Of a stretch of DNA of 64,000 nt, positions 22,441 to 33,830 are shown piece by piece (position 1 is the first letter of the stretch; each line of letters starts with the position of its first letter). Made by a program: the position numbers and the translations under genes. Origin of the DNA: Aradus depressus (Eukaryota; Arthropoda; Insecta; Hemiptera; Aradidae); contig OY759221.1 in assembly GCA_963662175.1 (NCBI GenBank), positions 15,601,027-15,665,026 of the forward strand, given 5' to 3'. Under the pieces are notes generated by a model, which worked only from the letters and a program-made list of their open reading frames with translations, was not told the DNA's origin and ran no database searches.

Positions 22441-23024
22441 AGGTGGAAGACTTGATTTTAAGATATAAGAAAAAGATGAACTAGGGGTGGATAGAGATCG
22501 GTCATTGCGAAGCAATTTGCTGATGAGTTCTTTTAAGGCAGAATATAAAGAACTTGAATACAAAGCTGTCCCCTCAAGGCTAGAACTCAAAGAACTCTTT
22601 GTATTTGCGCAGTAGCGTATACAAAACTTTTTTTTTTTTTTTGATTGTTCTGAATGTCCGGAAAAGGAAACAGATATCAACGAAACTTTCTAGTTTAAGT
22701 GGCCTTTGAATTCATTTAGTTCTCGGTGCTCTCCGACAGGGTTGTTAATTGAATTTTGTTGCATGCGTAACTCGGGAAGTCCATATCCATCAATTTTTGT
22801 TCTTAAAGTAAGATTACAAAGTGTTATTTTTAATTATAAAACTTTTTTAAAAGTTGATTGTTGACAATCTCAGTCTAGAATTTTTTTAAAAATACAAGAT
22901 GGTTACTTTCTTTGAACATTAGGTATAACTCTTGATATAAACAAGTTGGTAAACGTACGAAAATCCGAGAATGTGTTTTCAATGGAATATCATGTTTCAA
23001 GGTCCCTTGAACATTATTTGTGTA

Positions 23025-23639
23025 CAGGGGCGTAGCCAGGGTGGGGGGGAAGGGGAGGGGGCGCGTGCCCTCCTGATCAGAGCAAAAAACCAAGATAAAA
23101 ATAAACTGAACTTTTATTAAAAATGGATTGCTTGCAAGTTACCAATAGGATCTTCAAATTTCCTGTGCGACTGATTCCTAAATCAGCAATCAGCTGTTAC
23201 ATAAATGTACATATAAGAAACACAAGTCATATTACATTTATTTAAATATATATGAATTCGATCATTTCATTTCCTCTCTCAAAATCGTCATTTATGTTAG
23301 ACTTTATACTCTTAAAGCTGATTTTACATGCGCAGTGAAAATGCAAAGCGCAGCAGCAGCAAATGCTCGCTATTGGAAGTGAGTCATTTAATTCTAAAAG
23401 CACAGAAACCACAGCGTGCATGCTGCTGCTGCGCTTTGCATTTTTGCTGCTCAATTTAAGTATTACAGTCAATGGTTACCTCAGGGGAGCTTCTAAAGGG
23501 CCGAGTCTCCCAAATTAATAACAAAAAGTCAGCAACGCTAACCACGGAAACTGCGGGCTGTGCTCCCGGGAGTCTATACCCCCCACCCTCATAGCCTAAC
23601 TTTGCCTTCCCCCTGCTCAAAATCCTGGCTACGCCCCTG
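23025..23639 (+). mobile_element. Non-autonomous hAT element, 615 bp
   Basis: Termini CAGGGGCGTAGCCAGG and its inverse CCTGGCTACGCCCCTG. The 8-bp duplication TTTGTGTA is at 23017-23024 and 23640-23647. 8-bp duplications and CAG-G ends are hAT hallmarks. It shares both ends and its right half with 56690-57591, which still carries transposase sequence. It also contains the internal long hairpin described separately. Confidence 0.95.
23312..23459. repeat. Long hairpin inside the hAT element
   Basis: The left arm starts TTAAAGCTGATTTTACATGC and the right arm ends in its near inverse plus TTAA. The core arm is AATGCAAAGCGCAGCAGCAG. The same hairpin lies in the relatives at 33.2 and 57.3 kb. Confidence 0.85.
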
Positions 23640-23747
23640 TTTGTGTATGTGATTGGAACTTATGAGCGTACGAATTCGGACGAAAAATCAGACCACATTA
23701 CTTCAGGGCCAAAGTACATTTTACAAGTGACCGCTTATATAAACGAT

Positions 23748-24012
23748 AATAATAATAATAATAATAATTTATTTCCATTAAACCAATACATGGTAATAGG
23801 ATACGTCAAAAGAATTTATACATTAGATAGCTTATATATTAGATATATAACTACTTGAGTCTAACACATCTATGATTAGTAGTAACATAAAAAACATTAA
23901 AAAAAGTAAAATGAAATTAATAAAAACTGTTCAAATAAATACTTAAAAATATATGAGTATATAAAAAATAATAATAATAATACAAAATACGTTCATAATA
24001 AGTAGACACATT
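23748..24012 (-). mobile_element. LINE 3' end with ATT tail, second copy
   Basis: Matches 20148-20420. It is 5'-truncated at about 24012 and inserted in a family B copy. The (AAT)n at 23748-23768 is its tail on the minus strand. Confidence 0.7.
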
Positions 24013-24214
24013 TAGATATAATCTATAATCTCTTTATATACGTTTTGTAGATAATAATAAGTGCCACAATTTATATGAAATACGATGTCTTGCAGCTTGG
24101 CTTACGAGTTATATGTGGAAAACCGTCCTAAATCTATTTTTGGTTCCCATTTTTTTTCTGTTCTTTGCTCTTACCAAATTATATTAACTTTCCTACCAGG
24201 AGGGGGGGGGGGTA

Positions 24215-24395
24215 AGCTAAACTAAAATTCAAAAACCCTAATAACTTTCGATAAAATGAATTTATCGACACAAAATTTAGTATGAGGATGAGCTGTTTTT
24301 TTTTTTTTTTTGGGGGGGGGGAGCGAAAATTTAATTGATTATTTCGTTCTGGGGAAGTACATTGACGATGATTCACTGACGACTTTTTTTAGAAT
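24215..24395 (+). repeat. Family A copy
   Basis: AATTTATCGACACAAAATTT at about 24258, GAGCGAAAATTTAATTGATT, then the end tract CTGGGGAAGTACATTGACG and CACTGACGACTTTTTTT. T and G runs interrupt it at about 24296-24322. Confidence 0.75.
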
Positions 24396-25070
24396 TTGTA
24401 TCCTGACAACTGAATGGAGAATTCCTTTTTAAGTGTTACAAAATGTTTTTTTTTATGTTGTTTTTTGTGGGTTGGCCATTAGCCCTAGATTTAATTACTC
24501 TTGGCCGAGGTGGATGTATGAAAAATGACCCTTCTCTGTCCCCGGATGACCCTCCATGGCCTAACGACCCTACATCACCTTCATTTCTCAATCCTTCTTG
24601 ACCGTTCGGTCTCGTCTTTTGGAGTCCTTCCTCCCAGAACATATCAAATTTACCCCATTTCTAATATATTCTCGCGTTAAAAAAAAAAAATTATATGTAA
24701 TGTGACCATTAAAGAATTTTCTTACACCAACCATATTTTTACAGTTCCCTCCCCACATTCAAAATCATTTCATACGGGTATTAATTGTAGAACCCCTCTT
24801 AACCGGCCTCGGATTAACCGGCCTATCCCATGGAACAGAGATTTTTTGTTCTCTCTCTCAGCGAAAAATAGCAGTAGTAAGTAACTCAAACATTTATTGT
24901 TTGAAGGGCCTTTCCTGGAAAATTCCTGGAAGTGGAAAATAAAACGGGGTGACGCGACTTTAAGGTGTGCAATGTGTTTGTGTTGTGGCGGGCAGAACGG
25001 GGGAGGGGGAGGCAGTTCGCCAGTTTCATTCCCCTTCTTGCTTCCGAGTCTATTTTTCTATGAATCAATT
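24396..25070. other. No gene recognised; pogo-like end fragment
   Basis: GTAGAACCCCTCTTAACCGG at about 24788 resembles the terminal repeat of pogo/Tigger elements. A similar stretch (GAACCTCGGATTAACCGG) is at about 26768. No matching opposite end was found, so this is only a hint. Confidence 0.35.
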
Positions 25071-25081
25071 AACATAGTGGG

Positions 25082-25423
25082 GAGGGCGCCGGTAGCTCAG
25101 TGGTGTGCGTGCTTGTCTTCTGAGCTCAAGATCGTGGGTTCGAAACCCGACCGAGGCCCTTAGTCTATTTTATCTGGGAGGTAAAGTAAACTCAAGCACG
25201 CCGTCCTTCGGATGGGATGTTAAGCGATGGTCCCGAGCCTGTACGATGTCAGGTACTCGTTAAAGACCCCTAACCTAAGTGAATAAAAATTTAAGGTAGG
25301 CAAAATTTAGGACTCCCACAGTAGAATCGGGCTCATGTCCACCAAAGTGATGAAAGAGCGTTCTAGTAGTAGGCGATATGACCTCGTAGTTAAAGCCTGG
25401 GCATGAGTCATAAAACCTGACCT
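25082..25423 (+). mobile_element. Complete tRNA-derived SINE with target-site duplications
   Basis: AACATAGTGGG flanks it at 25071-25081 and 25424-25434. The A box TAGCTCAGTGG and B box GGTTCGAAACCC are intact, followed by CGACCGAGGCCCTTAG and the 3' tail CATAAAACCTGACCT. It is the best-preserved head in the window together with the copy at 29.95 kb. Confidence 0.95.
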
Positions 25424-25710
25424 AACATAGTGGGCTCCTGTGTTTATGTTTTCTTCGCCTGTTGCTTGTTCGGAGCATTTCTCTGAATTTCGTGAGAGCA
25501 AATTCCTTGAAAATTAGGAAAGGGAGAGGAGGAAGTTACCTTTTTCTTTGTTTTGTTCTTGCCTTCGCCTGGTTATGATCTGTTAAATAAAAATGAGTGA
25601 GTTACTTAAAACGGAAACGTATGATGTGAGAGACTTGGCTTTTAAAAAATCTTTGAAAGGTAAAAACAGAAAAAAATAACTGATTTTTTCAAACAATGTA
25701 CATATCGAAC

Positions 25711-26047
25711 TGATTTTTTCAAACAATGTACATATCGCACTCCCCAGTTCAAGACTATCGTAACTCAAAAAAGCTAGTTTTTGGGAAAACAAGATTTAAG
25801 ATTATTATTAGTGTAAGTCAATAGCGTAAGTCAAAATCCGATACTATTGCACTAAACAATTTAAGAGAAATTTATTAATGTAATACTATTTTTTGTAAAT
25901 GATAATAGTGACATATTACATTTTGAGTTGCAGTACTATAGCACCGTATAGAGTTTACGATGAAGAATCTTAACATGTATATAACTCAAAAATGATTTTT
26001 TTTTGAGTTACGATAGTCTTGAACTGGGGTTGCGATATGTACAATGT
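25711..26047. mobile_element. Small TIR element, about 335 bp
   Basis: The inverted ends of about 45 bp begin ACATATCGCA, then CCCCAGTTCAAGACTATCG and TAACTCAAAAAA. ACAATGT is directly repeated outside both ends. No coding sequence. The superfamily is unclear. Similar ACATATCGCACCCCC ends occur at 48.6 kb. Confidence 0.65.
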
Positions 26048-26119
26048 ACATTATTAAGTTTTCAAACTTTATGTAAGTTCGTAATATTTAATTTTTTCGT
26101 GTTCGTGTATGTCAGTATG

Positions 26120-26639
26120 TACATAATTATATATATAAAGCTGAAAATGTCGGTGCGTTGTACCGCTATAACTCACGAACGGCTTGATGGATTTGATTAA
26201 TTTTTTTTTTAATTTGTTCGTCATCGTCTGTGGAAGGTTATAGACGTATTAGTACCTCAACCACCTCATCCACTCACGCAATCTTTGTAACTCAAAAACC
26301 ACTGCAATGATTAATGAGGAATCTTTTTGAATAGATAAGTTTTATCTACCGGAAGGTTAAGGTCTATTTTTTAATCAACCCCTGGTCCATCCCAGCATCC
26401 ACTCACGCAATCTTTGTAACTTGAAAACCATTGCAACGATTAATGAGAAATCTTTTTGAATAAATTAGTTTTAGCTCCAAAGCTAGCGTTACTACAGTTG
26501 AAGGACTATAAGCCTTATTCCGTATGAATTTTTGAAAATTATAACATCATGAATGTACTGTCGAGGAACTGAATAGCCTCATAGGAGATATTGGGAGAAA
26601 AGTCAAAGTTCCCCAGGCAACGCCGGGTATTACTGCTAG
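26120..26639 (+). mobile_element. Helitron-like element
   Basis: Its 3' end has CCCAGGCAACGCCGGG, a short GC hairpin, followed about 8 bp later by CTAG and then T. That is the CTRR-plus-T terminus of Helitrons. The opposite end carries TATATATAAAGCTGAAAATG. An internal repeat (ACTCACGCAATCTTTGTAAC) is seen at 26272 and 26402. It is non-coding, so it depends on an outside helicase. Two reversed relatives lie at 49.6 and 63.7 kb. Confidence 0.75.
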
Positions 26640-26799
26640 TGTACAATAAAATGAGTTGCAATAACGTCTTATTAGCTTGTTTATTCATGGATGAAATATG
26701 TACATATGTACCTGCTGAAATATGTACGTATGTAGGTTCTTTTTGAACGAAAATATATTTTTCACGAGAACCTCGGATTAACCGGCCAAACGGGTAACC

Positions 26800-27000
26800 G
26801 GCTATGGTCTCGGTTCTGACTTTACGTGATGACACATTCATTTTATCGGGAGTTATCGTGATTACAAGCGCAAAGACATACAGATTTTTTTTTCATATTT
26901 GGAGTCTGGAGGTCGTAAAACATGAAATTCCGTTGACAACTCCGCATCCAATTTTTAACCGGTTACATAACTTCCCCTACACTTCGGGAAGTAATATGAT
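26800..27000 (-). repeat. Family A copy
   Basis: GATGACACATTCATTTTATC, GGGAGTTATCGTG, GGAGTCTGGAGGTCG, ACATGAAATTCCGTTGAC, then ATAACTTCCCC. Confidence 0.7.
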
Positions 27001-27037
27001 CAGAGGTCAGACTACATTTTAATTGTAAAGTACCCTT

Positions 27038-27161
27038 AATATTTATTCACCTAGGGTAGGGGTCTTTCACGAGTACCTGACTGACAGGCTCGGGACCATC
27101 GCTTAATATTTTTATTTTATAGTAAGCAAGCACGCATACCACTGAGCTACCGGCGCCCTCT
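27038..27161 (-). repeat. tRNA-SINE fragment
   Basis: TTCACCTAGGGTAGGGGTC, CAGGCTCGGGACCATCGC, and the head AAGCAAGCACGCATACCACT, GAGCTACCGGCGCCC. The B-box region is deleted. Confidence 0.85.
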
Positions 27162-27799
27162 TTATCGTGTTATGTCACTCAGATTTGTTATGAAAATGTT
27201 CACATTCAATAAAAGTATTAGTGAAATATTTCATTCTCCCCACTCCATATGCAAATGATCTCCAAAATCCTGTTCTATTTGTATCTGGGTGTCATGGAAG
27301 GGGATATGTTAAAAGGTTTTCTCACCGCATACTCGAGAAGTTGTATGAATTCATTTATGTATGAAGGTAGATGGGAAGAGGGTGGATGCATAACACGTCC
27401 TGGATTCAGGAGGCAGTGGAGATGTGGAGGCATGTTCTTGGAGAGCCCTTAACGACAGTGAAGTTGGGTCAAACATCACAGCGGGGAACATTCCCCGACA
27501 AATGTGTCTATTTGGAAGGTCTCTTGAACAAATTGTACAACACTTTCTTCACCCTTCGGGTCTAGACCGAATAACTCATTGTCCTTTTGCCAAGAGGTAT
27601 CGAAATAATATGCTGATATACCGAATTGAAAACGACGTTAGTGAAACGTCATGCTTTTTTGGAGATTCAATTGGGTGTTCAAAGTAAAAAGCATTTTAAA
27701 TGAAATTGGGGAGGGAGAATTATTAAATAAATTGGATCCGGTAATGCTAAAAAACTCTCTGCCCAGGGTTTCGGACACATTTCCTATCTTAAAATCAGT

Positions 27800-28362
27800 T
27801 ACAAAAATAATGTATACACCCTTAATCCCCAGGAACTTTGTACAATCTGCAATAAAAATGAATTGGAAGACGTATAACCACCTGTTAATATCCTGTCCGA
27901 TCTACTCCCCTATTGGAAGCCACTTCCTGCCTCAGAGTATCAGTATAGACCGATCCAACTTTCATATCCAACTTTCGATCCAACTCCTGGTCATAATAAG
28001 AGTATCTCAAACATTTTCTACTATTTGATCAGCGCTCTGAAACTTAGATCATTCATTGTTAGCGAATAACGTATTTCAACTTACATATTATATTGATATT
28101 CAATACCTAAATCTCCACTCCATATTTACTGTCTATGTTACTTTATTATTATTAATTTGTAATTATTTATTTTATTTATATTTTTTTAAATTTATTTATG
28201 TTATTTATTTAGTTTGTTAAAGGTTCCTTTATATGTGTCATTATTGTTTTATATGTGTATTCCTTTATATGTGTCATTATTATGTTAATATTGTAAAAGT
28301 AACTGACTCCATTGTATAGGGGTGATCCCTTTAAGCAATAAAAATTATTATTATTATTTATT
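27800..28362 (+). pseudogene. CR1-like LINE C-terminus and 3' end
   Basis: The broken translation has LCTICNKNELEDV, then after a frameshift NHLLISCPIYSP. Together they make the C-x2-C-x8-H-x4-C finger of LINE C-termini. The frame ends YYLISALKLRSFIVSE and stop at 28067-28069, a typical CR1/L2-like terminus. The 3' part ends AAGCAATAAAAATTATTATT (about 28334), so the tail is an ATT microsatellite. Frames upstream to about 27245 may belong to it but show no clear motif. The clade assignment is from remembered patterns. Confidence 0.65.
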
Positions 28363-28423
28363 AAGTTGTTTTTGGCTACTTACCCTCTGAAAGGGCGTAA
28401 ACAGGTTCTAGGGCCCTACCAAT

Positions 28424-28431
28424 GTCTAGAG
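28424..28431. repeat. hAT target-site duplication, left
   Basis: GTCTAGAG, repeated at 29117-29124. Confidence 0.9.
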
Positions 28432-29116
28432 CAGTGGTCTCCAAAGTGGGGTACGCAAAGTTATACTTGGGGGTACGCCAAAGAAGTAAGTTCATGATTA
28501 CTTGCGAGTATATGATCGTGTATCACGTGAGGGCGAGGTCCTCTCATTGGTCGCTGTGTCTGGTTTCATGGCCCGGCCGCTCAGTGGCTGGTAGGTCGTG
28601 TATCATCATCGAGAGAATTTTATAAACTGTACAGAACTTATATATATATAGCGGTGTGTATTATAATAACTATGATTAGTTGACTCTTAAATGCTATTGA
28701 TTTTAAACCCCTCATAAAATAGATAAATGGTTAAAAAGTATTATGTTATATTATATTCTATATATTATTACTATAAAAATAATAATAATAATAATAGTAA
28801 TAATAAGAATAATAACAACAAAATAAAATTAACAGAAACTAATAAACCTTTGAATTGATGATTTTAAAAAGTAAATAATTTTTGAACTGAATGTTCAGTC
28901 AAAAATTATAAATATACTCTTCCCATCTGATACTTTATTTATTATCAGATAAAAAATATATATATGTATATTTCAAATAAGAATAGAACATTATAATTGA
29001 TTTTAAACCCCTCATAAAATAGATAAATTGTTAAAAAGTATTATGTTATATTATATTCTATATACTTATAATTATTTTCGTCTTAGGGGTGATCAAAAAA
29101 AGTTTGGAGATCGCTG
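28432..29116 (+). mobile_element. Non-autonomous hAT element, 685 bp
   Basis: Left end CAGTGGTCTCCAAAGTGGGG, right end inverse CAGCGATCTCCAAACTTTTT. A perfect 8-bp duplication GTCTAGAG flanks it. Inside is a 69-bp direct repeat spaced exactly 300 bp apart (28696-28764 and 28996-29064), plus AT-rich filler. No transposase remains. Ends and duplication length place it in hAT. It is a different family from the CAGGGGCGTAGCC elements. Confidence 0.95.
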
Positions 29117-29181
29117 GTCTAGAGGACGAGAGAAGAGTTGATGGATTAACCTTTCAAGGATGTCTTCACTGTTAGTAAGAT

Positions 29182-29440
29182 ATTGTGACTCATGCCCGGG
29201 CTTTAAGTACGAGGTCATATCGCGTTCTTTCGTCACTCTGGTAAACATAAGCCGACTCTATTGCGGGTTGCCTACCTAGGTTTATTCACCCAGAACAGAG
29301 GATGGGTCTTTAACGAGTACCTGACATTGTACAGGCTTGGGGCATGCTCAAGGTTTTTTCAACCTCCCAGTTTAATATGGAAAAGGCCTCGGCCGGGTTT
29401 CGAACCCGCGATCTTGCGGCCTACTATCTCTGCTATCAAC
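29182..29440 (-). repeat. tRNA-SINE copy, 5' end rearranged
   Basis: The reversed tail GACTCATGCCCGGGC, body TTTAACGAGTACCTGACATT, and B box GGGTTTCGAACCCGCGATC are present. The A-box head is lost. Confidence 0.85.
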
Positions 29441-29950
29441 GTTATCCGCAAAGAACCCATCATCAAAAGAAGCTGCTGATTTGACCAGGCCTCTAATGGC
29501 AAAAACAGAGTGTACAAGACAATGGTGCTCATCAGATGGACGAGAGGCAATATGAAGAAGAGTATAGAAGGTTGATGAGAAAGGAGAAGATGGTACATCC
29601 GCAGAAGAAACGATGATGTGCCAAGTAAAAGATGATGGATGCCGATAACTTCAGACAGGAGGAAAAAAAGTGAGACATGTTATAAAACCATTAAAGAAAT
29701 ACGGTGTTGCCATAACAGGACATTCTTATACCAAATACTTCTTTACAAATCACTCCCCCTCCCAAATGCTATTCATACTGGCGTTACTTTGGCGGTTTTC
29801 TTTGTTTCATTGTTAACGCTGTCACAGAACTCTGCCACTCTCAGAATCAACGTGATGACTTTGTTACACACTGTAATGCATGTATGAAATAAATTTGAAA
29901 GGTAGGAGGTAAGGTGACCACAACATACACATATTTATATATTTTCTTTA

Positions 29951-30301
29951 CAGGGCGCCGGTAGCTCAGCGGTATGCGTGCTTGTCTTCTGAGCTCAAGA
30001 TCTTGGGTTCGAAACCCGACCGAGGCCCTTAGTTTATTTAATCTAGGAGGTAAAATAAACTTAAGCACGCCGTCCTTCGGATGGGACGTTAAGCGATGGT
30101 CCCGAGCCTGTACGATGTCAGGTACTCGTTAAAGACCCCTGCTCTAGGTGAATAATAATTTAGGGTAGGCAAAATTTAGGACTCCCACAGTAAAGTCGGG
30201 CTCATGTCCACCAGAGTGACGAAAGAGCGCTCTGGTAGTAGGCGATATGACCTCGTAGTTAAAGCCCGGGCATTAGTCATGAAACCTAACCTAAACAAAC
30301 C
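29951..30301 (+). mobile_element. Complete tRNA-derived SINE with target-site duplications
   Basis: A perfect 13-bp duplication TATATTTTCTTTA is at 29938-29950 and 30302-30314. The head CAGGGCGCCGGTAGCTCAG holds the A box, with B box GGTTCGAAACCCGACCG. The 3' tail is GAAACCTAACCTAAACAAAC. Length is about 351 bp. Confidence 0.97.
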
Positions 30302-30429
30302 TATATTTTCTTTATTTTTATCATTTTTTATTATTCTTTGTCATATGTTTCAATTTGATCACTGGTTTGTTCTATTGCGATGCTCCCGAGCATATGGGAT
30401 ATCACGTACTCATTAAAGACCGAGAGGTG

Positions 30430-30765
30430 TTGTCCTCAAATTTCGTACACATATAAAACTTCTGATTGCAGGTATTCGAGTTTTTATGTTAAGCCTCCTC
30501 ACTAATCCCCCCCTTCCCTTTAGTCGATTTGACTGAAAAACAGTCTCTCGTCGTTGAAGGGTTCTGGGTTCATATAGGTATAAAATTTCGTATCTATATA
30601 TTCATCCTATCGTGAGTTATCGTGTTCACAGATACGGATAGATTTTTTTTTCATTTTTAGAATCAAAAGGTCGGAAAACATAAAATTTCGTTGAAAACTA
30701 AGCATCGAATTTTTTACCGATTACATAACTTCCCTTATACTTTGTATAGCTGAAGAAATAAAATA
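30430..30765 (-). repeat. Family A copy
   Basis: Reversed copy from TAAGCCTCCTCACTAATCC through GTATCTATATATTCATCC and GGAAAACATAAAATTTCG to ACTTTGTATAGCTGAAGAAA. Confidence 0.7.
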
Positions 30766-31188
30766 AATGATTGCACTTGACAGGACGGAAATGTTGCAAT
30801 ATTTATAAGTTGCACTTTGTATATAAGAAGATTGATTGACAGACAAGACAGTAGCTCGGGTGATCTCTGAGCTGGTTTCATTATTTACCCAAACGTCATG
30901 TTGTCTCAAAACAGTCTCTCTCTCCTTTATAATATCTCTCTGGAGATATTCCTCCATCTGACACCATCTATCTATTCCACAAGAGAAGTTTTGTTCACTT
31001 CTCTGTATTATAATTAAAATAAGTTTTCTGTAAAATATATTCAAATTTTCAAAGTAAAATACCAATTTTCTGGCAGGCTGCCTTCAAACCCTTCATGGTT
31101 GAAATTACCCAAGGAAACTGACAACGCGAATTCAGCTTTAAACTATTATAAATACGATATTTCTCTAAAATAAATGTGAGACATATAG

Positions 31189-31412
31189 GTTAGGTTTTAT
31201 GACTCATGTCCGGGCTTTAACTACGAGGTCATATATCCTACTACCAGAGCGCTCTTTCGTCACTCTGGTGAAAATGAGCCCGACTCTACTGCGGGAGTCC
31301 TAAATGTTGCCTACTCTAAATTTTTATTCACCTAGGGAGGGGTCTTTAACGAGTACCTGACATCGTACAGGCTCGAGACCATCGCTTAACGTCCCATCCG
31401 AAGGACGTCGTG
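31189..31412 (-). repeat. tRNA-SINE copy lacking its head
   Basis: It begins with the reversed tail TAGGTTAGGTTTTATGACTC and runs through GCGCTCTTTCGTCACTCTGG to CCATCCGAAGGACG. The tRNA-like head is missing. Confidence 0.9.
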
Positions 31413-31424
31413 CAAATTTAAATA

Positions 31425-31975
31425 TTTTCAAAAAATGTTCGTATGAAATTCCGAGATTGAGTTTTCAATTGAATTTTACTTTTAAGTCTCACAGAACACG
31501 ATTTGCCATTTTGCTATATTTATCTGTGTGTGTATGATTGGAACGAGCAGAAACTATTGTCGCTATGAACTTAAAATTTGAAATGGACTTCTTACATGTG
31601 TTAACTTAGATCTCATTATCGCCGAAATTAGAAAAAAATCTTTTATAATTTACCTTTATATTTATGCTTTAATCAAAAGTTATTCAAATAAAAATTGTAT
31701 AAAAAATTGAAAGGCACATTTTATATGAAATACGTGAGTAGTATAGAAAATGAGTGTACGAGAACAGATAACCTGGCCTATAACCTCCCCGCTGGTTATC
31801 CACTGTCTCCTAGATATCAGCTGTGTCTGTAGCCCCACAATCGATTCTACATTTTTCTAAATCGATAGAAGTATCCCCATGTCTTCGAGGTTATCTGTGT
31901 TTTTCGTAAGTCGCTCGGTTTGCCAGATATACGTTTGTCGAAACCAGTCCTCAAATGACTTAATTTATAAACTGT
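31425..31975 (+). repeat. Family B copy with an insertion
   Basis: CGAGATTGAGTTTTCAATTG, GTGTGTATGATTGGAACGAG and TATGAAATACGTGAG, then about 165 bp of unrelated sequence (about 31740-31905). B resumes at GTAAGTCGCTCGGTTTGCCA. Confidence 0.7.
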
Positions 31976-31999
31976 AATAACTTCCGTTGTAATAAATGT

Positions 32000-32410
32000 A
32001 TTTTCATATCTCAATAACTGTCGATTTAATTAATTTATCGACCCAAACGGTCGACTGGTTTTGGAGGGGGGAGCGAAAAGTTAATTGATTCTGGGGAAGT
32101 ACATTATCGGAGATTCACCGATGACTTTTTTAAAGTTTACTTGATTTACGCGAGAACGGTTAGTCTTCGATATGACTGAAAAACAATAGGTATCTTCGTT
32201 AGATGGTTCTGGAGTCACATATAAAATCTCGTGTCGATAAATTCTTTCTGTACGGAGTTATCGTATCGTGTTCAATCAGACACATTTTTTTTTTTTTTCA
32301 TTTTTGGAATCTAAAGGTCGGAAAACATGAAATTCTATTCAAAACTCCAAATCGAATTTTTGACTGATTACAGAACTACCCCTATATTTTGTATAGTTGG
32401 GTAAATAAAA
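32000..32410. repeat. Family A pieces, both orientations
   Basis: A forward piece (GGTCGACTGGTTTTGGAGG, CTGGGGAAGTACATTATCGG) ends at about 32132. A reversed piece follows (GTGTCGATAAATTC, GGAAAACATGAAATTC, GTATAGTTGGGTAAATAAA). Confidence 0.65.
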
Positions 32411-32475
32411 TTAGGTCTCGGCTGGGTTTCGAACCCGCAATCTTTAGCACAGTAGGCTAGCACGTTTCATACCCT
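32411..32475 (-). repeat. tRNA-SINE head fragment
   Basis: GGGTTTCGAACCCGCAATC with GTAGGCTAGCACG. Confidence 0.65.
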
Positions 32476-33010
32476 TCAAGTTATTACTATTTTTTTCCTC
32501 TTCTACAAAATCTCTGCCAGTTTCCTTCGCTATCGCCTTAATTAGCTTCACCCAGGGTATTATAAGATCAAAGTTTTCTTCATTTTACAAGCCTCTTATC
32601 GTCGTTGTAACAGTTTAAAAGCCACTAATGAGACGAATTTTTTAAGTTTTTAGGTAAAAAATATTTTATAAAAAAATTAGTGAGATGGAAGTTCTGTTAA
32701 GAAGCCACATAAGCCATCCACTTAAACCTTAAATTCACTCTCAACTTTAATCATCTTTATTTTATATTTTAAAAAAACTCTTTCTATGGTTTAAATTAAA
32801 TAAAAACGGTCAAGTTAATTATTATAAAAACAAACGATTGAGATCATTTCCCTGATTGCCTTATGTGATTACCATTCTTGGCATTACAAGACATTCTTAT
32901 ACAAACCACGCTTACAGAGATCACTCTCTCTCTCTCTCTCCCTCCTCTTCTCGATATCATTTCATACTGGCATTACTGGGTATAAGAATGTAATGAGTTG
33001 GTGTGAGCAG

Positions 33011-33562
33011 CAGGGGCGTAGCCAGGATTTTGAGCAGGGGGGGGGGGGGGAGTTAGATTACAGGGGGGGGGGGGGGGGGTATAGACTTCCGGGGACAAAG
33101 TCCAGTTTCCGTAGTTAGCGCTGCAGACTTTTTGTTATTAATTTGGGAGACTAAAGAAGAAGCCTCCCCTGAGGTAACCACTGACTGTAATACTTAAGCT
33201 GACTACATGAGCAGCAAAAATGCAAAGCGCAGCAGCAGCAAATGCACGCTGTGTTTTCTGTGCTTCTAGAACTAAATGACCAATAACGTGCATTTGCTGC
33301 TGCTGCGATTTGCATTTTTACTGCGCATGTAAAATCAGCTTTAAGAGTATAAAGTATAACATACATGAAGATTCTGAGCCAGGAAATGAAATGATCGAAT
33401 TCATATATATTTAAAAAAATTTAATATAACTTGTTTTTTACATGTACATTTAATGCAATGCATTTTTAATAAAAACTATATTTTTAGTTTATTTAATTTT
33501 TATATTGTTTTTTTCTTTGGCCAGGGGGGGGGGGGGCGCGTGCCCCCTTGGCTACGTCCATG
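33011..33562 (-). mobile_element. Non-autonomous hAT element, 552 bp
   Basis: Same family as 23025-23639 but reversed. It starts CAGGGGCGTAGCCAGG and ends GGCTACGTCCATG. Flanks GTGAGCAG and GTCAGCAG form a 7/8 duplication. G runs sit inside both ends. The internal hairpin is at 33194-33344. Confidence 0.9.
33194..33344. repeat. Long hairpin inside the hAT element
   Basis: TTAAGCTGACTACATGAGC on one side and its near inverse on the other, with the AATGCAAAGCGCAGCAGCAG core. Confidence 0.8.
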
Positions 33563-33649
33563 GTCAGCAGTATTTTTTGTTTCATTTTACAGCTTAATTC
33601 TGACTGTGACATTCTTATACTCAGTAATATCAGTATGAAATGATTTTGA

Positions 33650-33830
33650 GATGGAGGAATGTATCGATACAAAAGTTAGTATAATGATTCACAAGCCCTT
33701 ATGTAAATAAATTATTGATTTTTATCCCATATGGTCGATTGGTTCTCGAGGAAGACCGAATAATTAATTGAATACTTTTATACTGGGGACGTACATTGCC
33801 AGTGAGTCACTTAACTCTTGCATGGGTGGA
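33650..33830 (+). repeat. Family A copy
   Basis: GAATGTATCGATACAAAAG, GGTCGATTGGTTCTCGAGG, then CTGGGGACGTACATTGCC. Confidence 0.65.

Larger units (their letters stand above)
22960..24135 (+). repeat. Family B copy interrupted by two insertions
   Basis: The B sequence runs 22960-23024 (CATGTTTCAAGGTCCCTTGA). It resumes at 23640 (TTTGTGTATGTGATTGGAAC) after a hAT element, and again after a LINE tail (about 24018-24135, GGCTTACGAGTTATATGTGG). Removing the hAT element restores the usual B order. Confidence 0.8.

Noticed and set aside
25084..25155. Functional tRNA gene
   Set aside because: A and B boxes are present, but the sequence is the head of a 340-bp SINE with duplications and many relatives. 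No complete cloverleaf with a paired acceptor stem is visible.
28696..29064. LTR pair of a retrotransposon
   Set aside because: The 69-bp direct repeats lie inside a hAT element with its own ends and duplications. There is no primer-binding site or TG...CA boundary.
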